Made by a program: the position numbers and the translations under genes. This document shows, piece after piece, positions 11,240 to 21,783 of a DNA stretch of 64,000 nt (within the stretch, counting starts at the first letter, position 1; every line of letters starts with the position of its first letter). Source of the DNA: Durusdinium trenchii (Eukaryota > Sar > Dinophyceae > Suessiales > Symbiodiniaceae); NCBI GenBank assembly GCA_963970005.1, contig CAXAMN010001114.1, positions 1,660,451-1,724,450 on the forward strand, written 5' to 3'. The notes beneath the pieces are model-generated. The model did not search any database and was not told where the DNA came from. It saw only the letters and a program-made list of their open reading frames with translations.

Positions 11240-11651
11240 TCACGTCAGCAGCTGATCATCGGTCCACCAACTCCAAATGTTCTGGAGAAAATGGATGATT
11301 CCACTGATACCATTCTGTTTGGTCTGCTTCCTGGCGGCACCCAGTCGGGCAGGAGTCTTCTTCCTCTTCGCCTTCATGGATCAACGAGAGAGTGGAGTTC
11401 CTGTTAATCTGGTGATTTTGTGCCCCTTTCCTGGGCTCTTGCTCCACCGGCGCTGGCATCACTGGATCACTGAATCTGCCGGCAACCCGTTGGCCTTTCT
11501 GGAAGGCAAGCGACTGCTGAAGCCCTCCTGCGAAGCCTCCACGGCGGATAAGCTGTCCTTTCACTATGGCGCCTCTCTCATTAGACCCTAACGTACGTTC
11601 TGCGGCTCCACCTCTTCTAGGGCTGGTTGCTGTGCTGGTGCCACTCCCCAT
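11240..11651 (-). pseudogene. Small two-exon gene, copy A, with a nonsense codon in exon 2
   Basis: Exon 1 starts at the ATG at 11649-11651 (MGSGTSTATSPRRGG). It shares GGLQQ-[S/T]-x-AFQKGQR, a P-[V/M]-MP-[A/E]-PV block and LSLI-x-EGEE with the gene at 41104-41592, so the two are paralogues. Exon 2 of both copies starts at an identical AG|CTGCTGACGT acceptor (11251 here). In copy B the next codon is TCA and the frame runs 35 more residues. Here it is TGA (11240-11242), so the product stops three residues into exon 2, and nucleotide similarity fades soon after. The donor was not fixed. Function unknown: a short basic N-terminal part and an acidic end. Either this copy is a pseudogene or it encodes a shortened protein. 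Confidence 0.5.
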
Positions 11652-12282
11652 GGTCGTTGCACCCACACTGAGCGATGTTCACTAGGGGCACAGGAGCTTG
11701 AGCCAGAAACAGGAGGCAAGCTCATATCAAATGGCAATGAGCATATATGAGCATAACCATTTCGAGCGACACTACAGTCACTATGCTGTGTGCACTTTGT
11801 CTCTTTCTGCACGCTCACGACATTGCTGCAGCGACAATGTCTGGATCACATTCTGGCTGCCTCGGACAGGAGTCCATGGGGGATTTGCTAATACACTGCA
11901 TGGCATATGACAAAAGAACCAGAAGGTTGGTGCAACCGGGAAGTTTTTTGGGGGGTCAAGGGATGCAAATGAGTCTTGCATCGTTGTAGTGTTTTGTATT
12001 GCACTCTTGTGTGTGTTCATATATGTTGATCCCCTCCTTCACCAAGTCACAAATATCGTCCTTGTTGGTGCTTGGCCTTCCTTGGCTATGGCTATAGGCC
12101 AGCTTCGAAGCTGGCGGCGCTAGTGCAGGTTCGATTCCACTCTCGTATGCGGCAGAACCCTTCATGAAGGTCATGGCGTGCAGCTGTCTTTGACATGTCT
12201 TTCATGTCGATTATGTTGGGCTCATCCATCTCTCATTTTCTAGGTTTTTCCATTAATTACAGTAGTACCTATTATGACATCA

Positions 12283-12588
12283 TCACATATATTTGGCAAG
12301 TATCTCCTGGCTTTCTCTGCTTGTTCTGACAACCTCTTCCAAAGGCAGCACGTCAAATGCCAGCGTATCGACCTGACATTGCGCAACAGCACAAACCGGC
12401 GAAGCGGCTTCGCAAGCTGCATTTTGGACAAAATGGAAGTGCATTGAGGTGCAACATGTTCTGCATGTCTGGAACGAAACATCTCGCCGTATGAGTAGGA
12501 TTGCGTAGCATCTGGAATTCTTCAGGCAAAGCGACTCGCATTTTTCCCAAGTAAAGAATAGCCAGCGAAGCCAAGGCCTTGACTGCAT
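12283..12588 (-). CDS. Candidate pair of exons, function unknown
   Basis: Two overlapping minus frames look protein-like. The right one (12450-12574) contains LASLAILYLGKMRVALPEEF. The left one (12283-12430) contains CEAASPVCAVAQCQVDTLAF and EEVVRTSRESQEILAKYM before a stop. An intron somewhere in 12400-12480 would join them. Splice sites were not resolved and the product was not recognised. Confidence 0.35.
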   Translation of the reverse strand: MQSRPWLRWLFFTWEKCESLCLKNSRCYAILLIRRDVSFQTCRTCCTSMHFHFVQNAACEAASPVCAVAQCQVDTLAFDVLPLEEVVRTSRESQEILAKYM

Positions 12589-12599
12589 GAGGAATAAAT

Positions 12600-13338
12600 A
12601 TATATATATATATCTGAAGCCTCTTTCATGCTGGCATCTTGTGCTACAAAACCTGCAGTGCCCTCATGGTGCATGAGTCTGCAAATCTAGGCCAGTGGCC
12701 ACTAAGGGTGGTCCCAGCCACTGCCGGCTTTGGCTGAGCATCTGAAGCACACCAGTCATCAGCAAAATGTAAATTGTGATCACCTGAGTTTGTGCTCAAG
12801 TGAACACAGGACAAAGCTCACAATCTTACACAAGACAGCTCAGCGGATTCTCCATGCGATCAAGCAACCAGAAACAAATGATTGATGCCGTTGACCCAAA
12901 GCACCCCCCCCAGTGTCTGGCTTCTTTGTCTCTGCATAGACTACCTGCATGCACAAGACCACCTGCATAATGACCGACCAAAAGTTCACTTCATCCTGCA
13001 GAACTAGTCTCTAGAAGAAATAGTCATTCTCGTGATCTCAATAGTGGTGAAGTTGTGGCAGTGGCGGTAGTGGTATTGGATGGTATTGGTAGATTAGTAG
13101 CGCTGATGGTTGCGGTGATAGTGTGCTGGCAGCCGTGCGGGCACTTTTAGGGCTAAACTCTGACAAAAGTGTGCCATTGAACTTCCAACCACAAAAGTCG
13201 GGACTGGAGAGCACATGCGGAATACCACACAGCATGTGACCATTCAGAAGCCAAGCAGCCAAATAGGTATACGTTGCTTGCGACAGTGTCAATGAAATGA
13301 ACGCGAAGACAAAAATCAAAGGAGAGCAAGAACAAAAC
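12600..13338. other. Probable intron or intergenic sequence
   Basis: Starts with an (AT)n tract. No convincing exon was found. A minus frame at 13150-13364 with hydrophobic residues was judged more likely intron because it is open in two frames and ends in an acceptor-like TTTTGTCAG. Confidence 0.35.
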
Positions 13339-13560
13339 CTGAGCTTCAGCCGTCGAACACCCATCCCATAAACCGTCTAAATCATCGAGCGATGTCTTTG
13401 GGACACGCAAGTGGGTTCGCCATGGTTTGCCAAAGGTGTTGCATGGCCCTGTGTCACATTGGCTGCCTGAGGCATCACTTTTAAAATCTGTATTGTTCGT
13501 CTGCCAAGTCTCGTGAACGTGATGGCGGCAATGAGCAAAGAATATGCCATTCGTGCTCCC
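13339..13560 (-). CDS. Internal exon candidate
   Basis: It ends at a good donor, GCTCAG|GTTTTG. The open frame contains SGSQCDTGPCNTFGKPWRTH and VPKTSLDDLDGLWDGCSTAE, hydrophilic and Cys-containing. The right limit (acceptor) is approximate. Product unknown. Confidence 0.35.
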
Positions 13561-13739
13561 ACTCCTGGTCTGCGCCCTCAACTGGGCGATATGTATATAG
13601 CATGATATAATGCATACCCTGTAAATACTTATATTATATATATATATATGTATATAATACGGATATGATATATGACTATCTATTGTATCTATCATCTATC
13701 TATATATATATACATATATCTGTATACTGTATATATTGC

Positions 13740-14037
13740 ACCACTGGTCACTTGAGCATTGTTTTGGGGAATTGTGTGGGGCTGCTGGTATACTAGAACA
13801 TCTAAGGTTCTGTCGCAAGCTTTCGCGGCTGCAAAGGGTGCTTACACGGACAGTGATTGAGTTCTTTCTAGTGGTGCTTGGGCAAGCGCTTTCACCGTGC
13901 AATTCGTAAACCAGCATCAAACCAAACAAGAGAAGAACGAATGGAATGAGTTGAATAAGTATTAATAAGTGAATATCATCTTCGAGTGTGTTGTTGTGTC
14001 TCGATTTGCTTTGGCCGCGCGAGGCTACAAGGGGCAC
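13740..14037 (-). CDS. Candidate exon with one membrane segment
   Basis: A single frame contains LLILIQLIPFVLLLFGLMLV, a probable transmembrane helix, followed by a Ser/Arg-rich polar part. It lies upstream of, and in the same direction as, the exon at 13339. Limits are approximate. Confidence 0.3.
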
Positions 14038-14389
14038 CTAACAACCCTCATACCTGATGCTCATGCAAACTTAGTGGAAGCCGTGTGCTGGGAAGGTTGC
14101 CAATGCCAAGGCTCCATAGCTGGCAGGGTCTTCTGGCTCCCCATATTCCTTGGCCTCCTGGAAGCATAAAGATGCCAACAATGTCAACTCGGCCGCATCA
14201 ACTCAACATACCAACAAGATGGGTTTAGCACGCCGCACGCCAAGGTTGTGCAATGTTGTGCACACGGCTGGAAACATTAAGACAAATAGGACCCAAAGAC
14301 TTGCCACAACAAAATAGAAACATAAAAAACACAGGTATCAAAAGAAAAGAACACACATTGCCAGTAGCATTTTTTGTTTGGGATTGGGC

Positions 14390-14530
14390 GGTTTGATGCG
14401 TGGTCAAGGGGGCGCGAGGGAATGGAATCCAATCATTTCTGAGGATCCCAAGGCTTCCAAAGGCAAATTGCATCAAATTACATTCCACGGCAACGAATTC
14501 TACGGGAAAACTCTTCAAACACGGACCCAC
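14390..14530 (-). CDS. Internal exon candidate
   Basis: It begins after a strong acceptor (CTCGCTTTGCAG|GTGGG), and only one of the three frames stays open (VGPCLKSFPVEFVAVECNLM...). The 3' end of the exon was not fixed. Product unknown. Confidence 0.35.
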
Positions 14531-14647
14531 CTGCAAAGCGAGGGGGCCGTGGGGGTTGTATAACAAGGGGCGCGTCTGATACAGTAACTGAAAGAAGTAC
14601 GTTGTAATACACAAAGGAAAACACAGTGAGTTACAAGCACGTCATTA

Positions 14648-14692
14648 CCCCCCCCACCCCCCCCCCCACCCCACCCAACCCCACCCGACAAC
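14648..14692. repeat. Poly-C tract
   Basis: Runs of C interrupted by single A (G-rich on the minus strand). It could form a quadruplex; otherwise low complexity. Confidence 0.8.
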
Positions 14693-15530
14693 CGAACCAC
14701 GACGTACGTGACAGGCGCAAGGGCGGCGTATCAGCTGCGTGCCTATAACAACGGCGGCTCATATCTTGTCACTGGGGACATGCGCATCCATTTGCTACTA
14801 GCCTTGGCCCAACTTTTGTTCAACTACCGGCAAGCCCCAATCCACTAATCCACAAATGTATAGTTGGCAAGCCTCAAGCAATCTCCCAAGCCTTTACAAA
14901 AAGCCTTGCTCCGGCGGTCCATGGCGGTCCTGCATGGACATGGAGAAAAACCAACGAAAGGCATGGAACCTTGGTTAGGCCAAACGAACGGCATGCTATC
15001 ACACAAAGAAAGGCAGTACTCGCCTGTGAGTGAACGAGGCTACACCCGTACCTCACCTCTTGTGGCATCTCATCTTAACGCATCTTGCGAAGTGAATGAA
15101 ACGCATTGCGTTATGCTCCCTATGAGGTCCTATGCCACTCAACCGGTGTCAACTTGCATTTCGACACCGGGAATTCATTCCGTTCCGAGTTTTTCCTCTG
15201 AGCGCCAAGAGGCTTCCAGAAGTTGGAGTTTCGGATCAGCTCTAGAACAGGGACCTGAGTCCACATCGGCAGTGGGCCGACCGAAACAGGTTGGATCAAG
15301 AAGGGCACCTAATTATATATATACATAACTCTCCACATCCCTCGCATCCTACTCACACTCAATCCTGTAGGCATCAGCTTCGATGATTCAGAACTCAATC
15401 CCTTATTTTTCGTTTTTATTGAATTGAAGTGCAAGTTTTCAAGCGTCCATAAAGTATTCGACCACTGACAACAAATCACTCTCAAAGGACGACAATGCAG
15501 GCGATCCGTGTGAAGTTGGGGTATATATAA

Positions 15531-15695
15531 TCTCCTAGTAGCATTCAATGTTCCTAGCAGCGATGCCCTTTGCTCCTAGTAGCTTCTTGCTCCTAGTAGC
15601 GATGCCAGGAGCCCTTAGTAGCTTCTTGCTCCTAGTAGCGATGCCAGGAGCCCCTAGTAGCGTCCTTGTTCTCAGTAGCGATGCCAGGAGCCCTT
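15531..15695. repeat. CTAGTAG-type dispersed tandem repeat, locus 2
   Basis: Units CCTAGTAGCTTCTTGCT and CCTAGTAGCGATGCCAGGAG alternate. It is followed directly by TTATCGTTT, as in other copies of the family. Confidence 0.8.
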
Positions 15696-16101
15696 ATCGT
15701 TTCATCATCAAGCCGAATCTTGGGCCAGTTGGCCCATCACCATCTCCCCATCGCACGACCTAAATTACGAGACCTATCATTCCAAGGCAAAGCCGCTAAA
15801 CTTAAACCTAAGCATGCAGGCAAAGGACATCTATGTACTCAAATAGGATCAAATTGGTAAGGGCATGTTGTCCACATCTTTTGGTAGTTCAATTCAAGTT
15901 TGCTTTGTTGATGTTCTTGTTTTGCCATGTTATGGTCAATTTTGGTGATGTACATATACAAAAATGGAGTTCTTTCATGTTGCACATCCTTTTGATTTTG
16001 TGAGTGACTTGTCTTCTATGCCCTATGCCTTCCTTTTGCACTGGAGCTGAGGCTGATGGAGAACGCTGAATACAGTATCTGATGTCCTATTCTTGCCCCA
16101 G
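15696..16101. other. Probable intron sequence
   Basis: No protein-like frame. It ends with the acceptor used by the plus-strand exon at 16102. Confidence 0.35.
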
Positions 16102-16226
16102 GTACCGTCCACCCGAGGATGATGTAGTTGAAATAGAAGTGGGAGGCCTCAGCTTAGCAAGTGCAATCACAATGCGGAACTTAATATCGCAACAAGAACT
16201 TGTTGAGCCGGACAGGGATGGCCTGG
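16102..16226 (+). CDS. Internal exon of an unrecognised plus-strand gene
   Basis: It has canonical splice signals on both sides (TTGCCCCAG|GTACC and CCTGG|GTAAGT) and one open frame: YRPPEDDVVEIEVGGLSLAS, then ITMRNLISQQELVEPDRDGL. Length 125 with phase 1 at both ends. This is one of few plus-strand exons in the window. No family was recognised. Confidence 0.55.
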
Positions 16227-16860
16227 GTAAGTCTTAAAGCCGCATTGAGCTCTCATTATTGCAGTTGAAGCTTACCAAAAGGTCCCAAGAGCATTGATGT
16301 CAAAGGTGTCATCTCTGTGCTGAGGACATGAATGGTCGTTCAAGGTCATTGCAACAAACTATGCTGGGCCTCAGGCAGATGGCAAAAAGTCTGCCAACAA
16401 GCTAAAGATTCGACCGGGCTTTTGAGCAATGCTGACCTCGATCAGGCCAAAAGGCAGCCCAAAAATCCATCATTGCAAATCATCCAGAAGTCGGAGCTTG
16501 TTCCAGCTTTGTTTGTAGACGAGTTATCCTGGGAGAGCCTTGGCCCCCCCACCAGTGTGAGGGTGACACCACGACTCAAGAAAGTCACAAGCCTTGGCAA
16601 ATGATCTCTGCGGCGATCGTGGCTCCTCACTTGGCGACCAAAAACATCTAGATCTATGTTGCTTTTGGAGCCGGCTTTTAGCAGCTGAACACTCTTGGCG
16701 CAATGTTGGGCCAAGCTGCAGCACAAACATGACCTCAGGCTCCATGTGGGTCAGTGGACTTGGCTCTTCGGGACATGTGGGGCGTTGTAAGAACCCCATG
16801 TCTATTGCAATACCTCGAAACCATGTTATCGTGTTTTTCTACTCTTATCGTTTTCTCAGG

Positions 16861-17057
16861 TGAAAGCATCTCTGGTGGAAGATCACAAATCAAAAGATGT
16901 CTTTGGTGGTCTACATGGTCCTACTTCAGGATCCCGTAGCACTGCCTGCACCAAGGCGTGCACCGTCTTTGGTGGTAAAGACATGGCAGCAGCAATGATC
17001 AGATATAGACAGCTAAACAAGACTACCACATCGCACACGTCTGCCCTTCAAAAGGTC
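16861..17057 (+). CDS. Candidate terminal exon, plus strand
   Basis: It follows TTATCGTTTTCTCAG|GTGAAAGC, a good acceptor. The frame reads KASLVEDHKSKDVFGGLHGP and continues to a stop at 17057 with Thr/Ser-rich sequence. Its phase does not fit directly onto the exon at 16102-16226, so another exon would be needed between them. Confidence 0.35.
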
Positions 17058-17274
17058 TAACGAAAACAGAAAAACCACTTTGCATCGTTTCCCCTCCACC
17101 TCCCAAACAAGTCAAGAAAAGAGCATTTGTTTTCCGTCGTTTGGGCGATGTGCAAGAAATCTCTTGCTATGGTTTTCTATTGAGAAAGGGGGGCAATCTA
17201 TTCGTCGTCATTGGTCACATATTCTATGTGACCAGCAACAACTTGATGATGAACTTCAGATTTCTTGCATCCAC

Positions 17275-18934
17275 TCACCAACGTACCATCGCCCTTCCAT
17301 AGCATTTTGCACATCTCTCTTGTTCTTCACTGACTTCATCTTCCTCATAAATCAATTTACAATGGCATGCTGCGTCGATCCAAGGCCATCCACAGGCTGT
17401 CAACCACAGCTTGGGATTCGGGTTTGCACAACTTGCCATATTCACTGCGCGCAATTTGCCGGACCTTTCACTGATAATAGCAGTTGGTCTCATGGCCTTT
17501 CGAATTTCTTCTCTCAGCTCTTCTTTGTTCTGTACGATTGGTTCGGGCGACATTGATTTGCCCATCTGCGCTTCCAGCATTTCTTCGGCACGCTTCAGAT
17601 GTTCTTCAACACGGTCAACTCTGTTCAATGCAGCAGACACCAAGTCGCATGTCGACAGAACGTCTGACATCTGCATGTCGGCTCTCGGACGCTCTGCCCA
17701 TGAATCTTCAATATACTGCCACACCACGTTCGAGTTGTGTCTTGACATCCATTGTATCGAAGCCACCGGCACCCCATTTCGTGCCAAGTGCTTCATTCCT
17801 CAACGCCTGGCAAAGTGCCCTGTCACTCTCTCCACTATCAGTCCTGCTGCATCGGTCAGCTCCTTCTTCATGAGGCTTGCGAACTTCTGAGCATGGCTGA
17901 TCATATCTTCTTTCTCAACAACTCTTCTTGGATCCTTCATTTGCCCGATCAGAGGAACACCTTTGCCGGACACCTCGCCCTGGCTTCTCACTCCAAGTCG
18001 ACTAAGTTGCAGCTCAAGTAAATTCTTCGCGGTGTGAAACGGGCAAGTGAGCAAGGCTTCCTGCGCACATCGACATGGGAGCGCTCTCCATGCCCTGTTG
18101 GCTTGTGGGTCTGTCTTTTGCACTGGCAGGTGTAAGCCTACCACTTTGTTATACTTTGTTCATGAAGTCGAATCTGATTCCGTTCGTGTCCAGGGTGAGG
18201 CCAGCCAATTCTGTTTCTCTCAGCACAAATCTGGTGGCAAGCGCCCAAACCCATGCTCCTCCAGCGGGCTCTCTCGCAGAGAAGTTCAAACAAGATGGCT
18301 CAAACCCGAACAGTGTCATTACTGTCTTCCACCATTCCAGCTTGATTTCTTCTGCTCTGGTTGCTGGCCCCTGTGCACGCTTCGCCACCCTCTTCACATC
18401 ACTAAAGAACATGTTCAGCTTGCTATCCCAAACATATCCCGCCTTGATGTGTCTCGACTTGGCTTCCTGGACGTACGTCGTCACCGCCTTGTATCCGCTA
18501 GCTCTCAAAATGGCAACTACTTCAACAATGCTCTTCTCAGTGACAGGTATGGCCTCCAAACCTATTTGCCTGCACACTCTCTCCCATAACGAAAACAGGG
18601 ACTCCTTGGTGTTCTGCATGGTAAGTGCTAACGTCAGGCTCCCAAACCGCTTCACTGCCAGTTCCTTTCTGGCTGGATCAGCAGCAATCTGCATTGCCAG
18701 GCTTCCTCGGCCAAGTCTGTTCCCGTCTTCTACTTCTTCATCAGACCGACCCAAAGCACGTCTAACAGCGATCACTGCTGGTGGGATTTCTTCCTTGCTT
18801 GGCAGCACACCTGCATACGTGAATGGGGTGATCACGGGGCCTCTCGCACCTTTACACATTCTCCTCGACACCAAAGGGTCTGCGGACGTCAATGAAGGCT
18901 GTACCCTTAACATCAAACTACTCCTATCTGCCAT
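17275..18934 (-). pseudogene. Tyrosine recombinase of a DIRS-like element, broken
   Basis: Three collinear pieces make up one protein. The first (18149-18934) begins MADRSSLMLRVQPS and holds FVLRETELAGL, which fits recombinase box I with the catalytic Arg. The second (17800-18144) contains LPVQKTDPQANRAW and ends GHFARR, the H-x-x-R of box II. The third (17275-17796) starts MKHLARNGV and contains SRHNSNVVWQYIEDSW, the His-Tyr end of box II with the likely Tyr nucleophile. Two lesions separate the pieces. One is a direct duplication of ACTTTGTTAT at about 18143-18160, which shifts the frame. The other is a TGA at 17800-17802, right after the H-x-x-R motif. Downstream of the recombinase fold lies a coiled-coil-like, Glu-rich tail. 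Family assignment rests on the motifs and on similarity of layout to other dinoflagellate elements recalled from memory. Confidence 0.65.
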
Positions 18935-19353
18935 ATCTGAGGTATCTATACGTGTAACTACGTAGGCGGACCATCTTCCAAGTGACTACAGCAGGTCAGC
19001 GTATCCATCACCCATGCCTCCTTACTGGAGTGGCCAACAGAACACACCAACCTAAGTTTGTTGCCACTTCAGGCCAAGACGGCCCACCAAGTTCCCGGAC
19101 TGCATTGGCAGGCCAGCTGAGAGCCTGCAGTGGGATTGCGTGCGCTAAGACCTACTCTCTCTGTGTGTTCAACTGCGAAGCAATCTCAGTGCACGTCATG
19201 TCTTCTAGAAGATTCCGTGAGGCCACCATTTTTTCCAACTCAAGTGGCTTTTGGCCCGCGCGCCGCGCGCGCCTCCAACAGCCGTTTTTGAGCCCAAAAA
19301 GGTGCGCGCGTGCGCGCGGACCCAAGCATCCAAAACGGTGACCTTCACGGATC

Positions 19354-19690
19354 TTAATAATGTCTTTTTCCCCCCACCATGGCTCTCTTCATTCTTTTCA
19401 CGGCCACGCTCGCAAGAATTGTTTTCCTCGAGGTTGCGGTGAAAGGCATTGTGCATCTCGCAACTGCCATGGTACTGCATCGCCAGGCCTGCAGGCGACT
19501 GAGGGCGTCAGCGATTTTGTTGCTGATGCCTAAGACATGTTCTGCGCGAATCTGCATTAGCTGATGAATCTCTATCTGCATACTAATCTCTGCAGCGAGC
19601 TGTACCATCAATGGCGACTTGGCTCTGTATTCCATTGCTGCTGAAAATGTGGCTGCGTTGTTGTCCCTGCCCTTCGAACACTGCACGTTC
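19354..19690 (-). pseudogene. RNase H remnant of the DIRS-like element
   Basis: The frame contains DNNAATFSAAMEYRAKSPLM, then IRAEHVLGISNKIADALSRL. D-N-x-A near the start and H-V-x-G-x-x-N-x-x-A-D-A-L-S-R near the end match the second half of retroelement RNase H domains. The N-terminal half of RNase H and the whole RT are missing. The remnant joins gag-like sequence at about 19690 without an obvious spacer. Confidence 0.55.
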
Positions 19691-21129
19691 GGACGCTGGC
19701 CAAGACTAAGACATAGCTGGCAGACGTGAGCACGATGTTCACTGCAAGCAAGGTTCCTGACATGCTCCGGGCTGTCCTTTGGCCTTTGGCAAACTTGTAA
19801 CAGATCTAATCTGGTATAATCTGGTTTCCATCACGGTCTGTCACAAAGAATTGCCCATATTTCGTGGGATTCTGCATCTTGCCTTTTCCCTCACTCTTCG
19901 CTGTACCAGCTCCCCTCCAGCTATAGGAGTCATACTGACTGGTCTGCTGTGGCCGCGATCTTCTCCATTCTTCCTCCCTTCTCTCCTTCTCTGTGTGCCC
20001 TTGTTGGGATTGGATGCATCCTTCTCCGCGTCCGTCATGTTCACACCATCAGCCTCTTGTCTGCTCATAGATCTTCCACCTTGTCGTGCAATGAATGCTT
20101 GAGCAGGAATCTGCACTTCCTGATTCCAATATGTCTGATCCCTTGCAGCGTCCAATCCACGGCTGTTGTACGTCGAAGTTGAGGTCCATGGGCAACCTGG
20201 CTTCAATCAATGTCAACGACCGACGAACCCTCTCCAAATGATCACTGCGGCATCTATCTTCTGCTTGTAGGATCAAATGCCAACATTCGGGATACTGCCT
20301 GTTCAATGTTGCAATCATCCGGTAGTACTCATCTAAGGCAGCCCAAGTGATCACCGGCTTCCTGTCACCTCCAGGCACCACAGGCTCGTGACGCAGCATC
20401 AGAAGGATAGTGCGGTAAACATCCCAACACGACGTCCAAGCCTGGAAACTTGGCGGTCCTGCCACCTCTGTCTGTTTCCGGCGCCATCATCTTGTAACAG
20501 GAAACCTTTGGCTTTCATTTGGCGCTGGGTGCGTCTGGCATATGGTGTAAGCACCGAGAAGTCCGCATATGGTGCAGATCCTCGAGTCACCACCTTGTTG
20601 ATCATCACTGTCAACTGCTCAGCCGTCGGCTCTGTCTCCTTCACCGGACCTGCTCCCATCACCAGCCTGTATTGTGCATAGGCCTCATCAACCTCCGCTT
20701 TCCCAACCAACTCCAGCTCTGTATCGTCAAGTCGGTCAGCAATCTGAGAAGCCTTCACCTTTTGAATTCCCAGCTGCTTTGTACTGCCGCCCACTGTCAA
20801 GGGGATTGCTGAGGCTGCAATCGCTGCTGCTGCAGGTGACGCTAAACTTGCCACAACTCCTGGAGCCGCATTGATCTCTCGCCAGAGTGCCAAGTCCATT
20901 TGGCACCACCTAATGATGGCCTGCAAGCCGGTCAGGGTACCCATTTCGGTGTCGGTAGGTCGGTAAAGGACTGTTGGCCATAGCGACGCTGTCGATGCCG
21001 ATCGATGGCCTCCAAGGGAACCTCACACGGCTGAAATTCCAGCGGGGGAACCACACCGCGCTTCGAAAGCGCCCAACCCAAGCCGAGGCCACACGCCAAT
21101 CCAAATGACCACACTAGGACCAGCAAGGT
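19691..21129 (-). pseudogene. Gag-like region of the DIRS-like element, several frameshifts
   Basis: The coding sense moves through four frames. An N-terminal hydrophobic segment (LLVLVWSFGLACGLGLGWAL, 20932-21126) is followed by an Ala-rich and acidic part (20399-20944), a central block with CWDVYRTILLMLRHEPVV and LNRQYPECWHLILQAEDRCR (20049-20465), and a basic part (19841-20206). It ends in a putative zinc motif, C-S-E-H-R-A-H-V-C-Q-L-C, near 19700-19760. The central helix-rich block followed by a Cys/His motif is what one expects of a capsid and nucleocapsid. Frameshifts lie near 20940, 20470, 20160 and 19800. Confidence 0.5.
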
Positions 21130-21142
21130 CTCGAACTCAGTT

Positions 21143-21157
21143 CTTGAGCCAAAATGG
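21143..21157 (-). other. Relict dinoflagellate spliced leader (DinoSL)
   Basis: On the minus strand the sequence is CCATTTTGGCTCAAG, identical to the last 15 bases of the conserved 22-nt DinoSL. It stands about 15 bases upstream of the gag-like frame. Relict leaders inside genomic genes are known in dinoflagellates as marks of reverse-transcribed, trans-spliced mRNA. A 15-base match by chance in this window is very unlikely. Confidence 0.75.
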
Positions 21158-21390
21158 AAACAACATCAAAGGAAGATTGTCGGTGTTCTGCCACCTGACC
21201 TCTGCAGTTTGTCTTTCCTACGTAAAGTTCCTTTCCTTCATTCAAATGGGTACTTGCCCACCAGGGCTGCTTTTCGCTACATTTCCTTATCGTTTTCGTT
21301 ATCGTTGTGTTATCGTTCCGGGCACCTCTGCAGGTTGCCATTTTCGTGGTTCATGTAAACAGCTACAGCATGTGGACCAAACAGCCCATT

Positions 21391-21612
21391 CAGTTCCTAG
21401 TAGTAAGGCCAGGAGCCCCTAAGAGCTTCTTGTTCCTGATAGCGATGTTGCTTTGTAGTAAGGCAAGGAGTCCCTAGTAGCTTTTGTCATTGTTCTTGGT
21501 AGTAACGCCAGGAGTCCCTAGTAGCTTCTTGTTCCTAGTAGTAAGGCCAGGAGTCCCTAGCAGCTTCTTGTTCCTAGTAGTAAGGCCAGGAGCCCCTAGT
21601 AGCTTTTTGTTC
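21391..21612. repeat. CTAGTAG-type dispersed tandem repeat, locus 3 (39-bp period)
   Basis: This is the clearest array of the family. The unit CCCTAGTAGCTTCTTGTTCC + TAGTAGTAAGGCCAGGAGT (39 bp) is repeated about five times. It is followed by TTATCGTATTTTTACTCTTATCGTTTTCT, nearly the same sequence as the intron end at 16825-16858. Confidence 0.85.
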
Positions 21613-21783
21613 TGAATGTCCAGGTATAATCATTGTTATCGTATTTTTACTCTTATCGTTTTCTGGGGTAGGAATGCATTAGTAGTGTTAAGGTGCATGC
21701 CAATACTAAACCGCTGAGCGCGGGGTTATTACAACAGCCCATGTAACACTGAGCAGTCGATGTGTCGAAATTCAGCCAAGCAT

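Larger units (their letters stand above)
17275..21157 (-). mobile_element. Decayed tyrosine-recombinase (DIRS-like) retroelement with relict spliced leader
   Basis: Read on the minus strand, this block starts with a relict DinoSL (21143-21157). It continues with a gag-like region broken by frameshifts, then a short RNase H remnant, and ends with a tyrosine recombinase. Gag, RNase H and tyrosine recombinase together are the signature of DIRS-like elements (established knowledge). The reverse transcriptase expected before RNase H is absent here. No terminal repeats were recognised, so the outer limits are those of the coding remains. At least four reading-frame breaks show that the copy is dead. 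Confidence 0.65.

Noticed and set aside
14864..15328. 154-residue plus-strand frame
   Set aside because: No splice context, mixed low-information composition and no family features.
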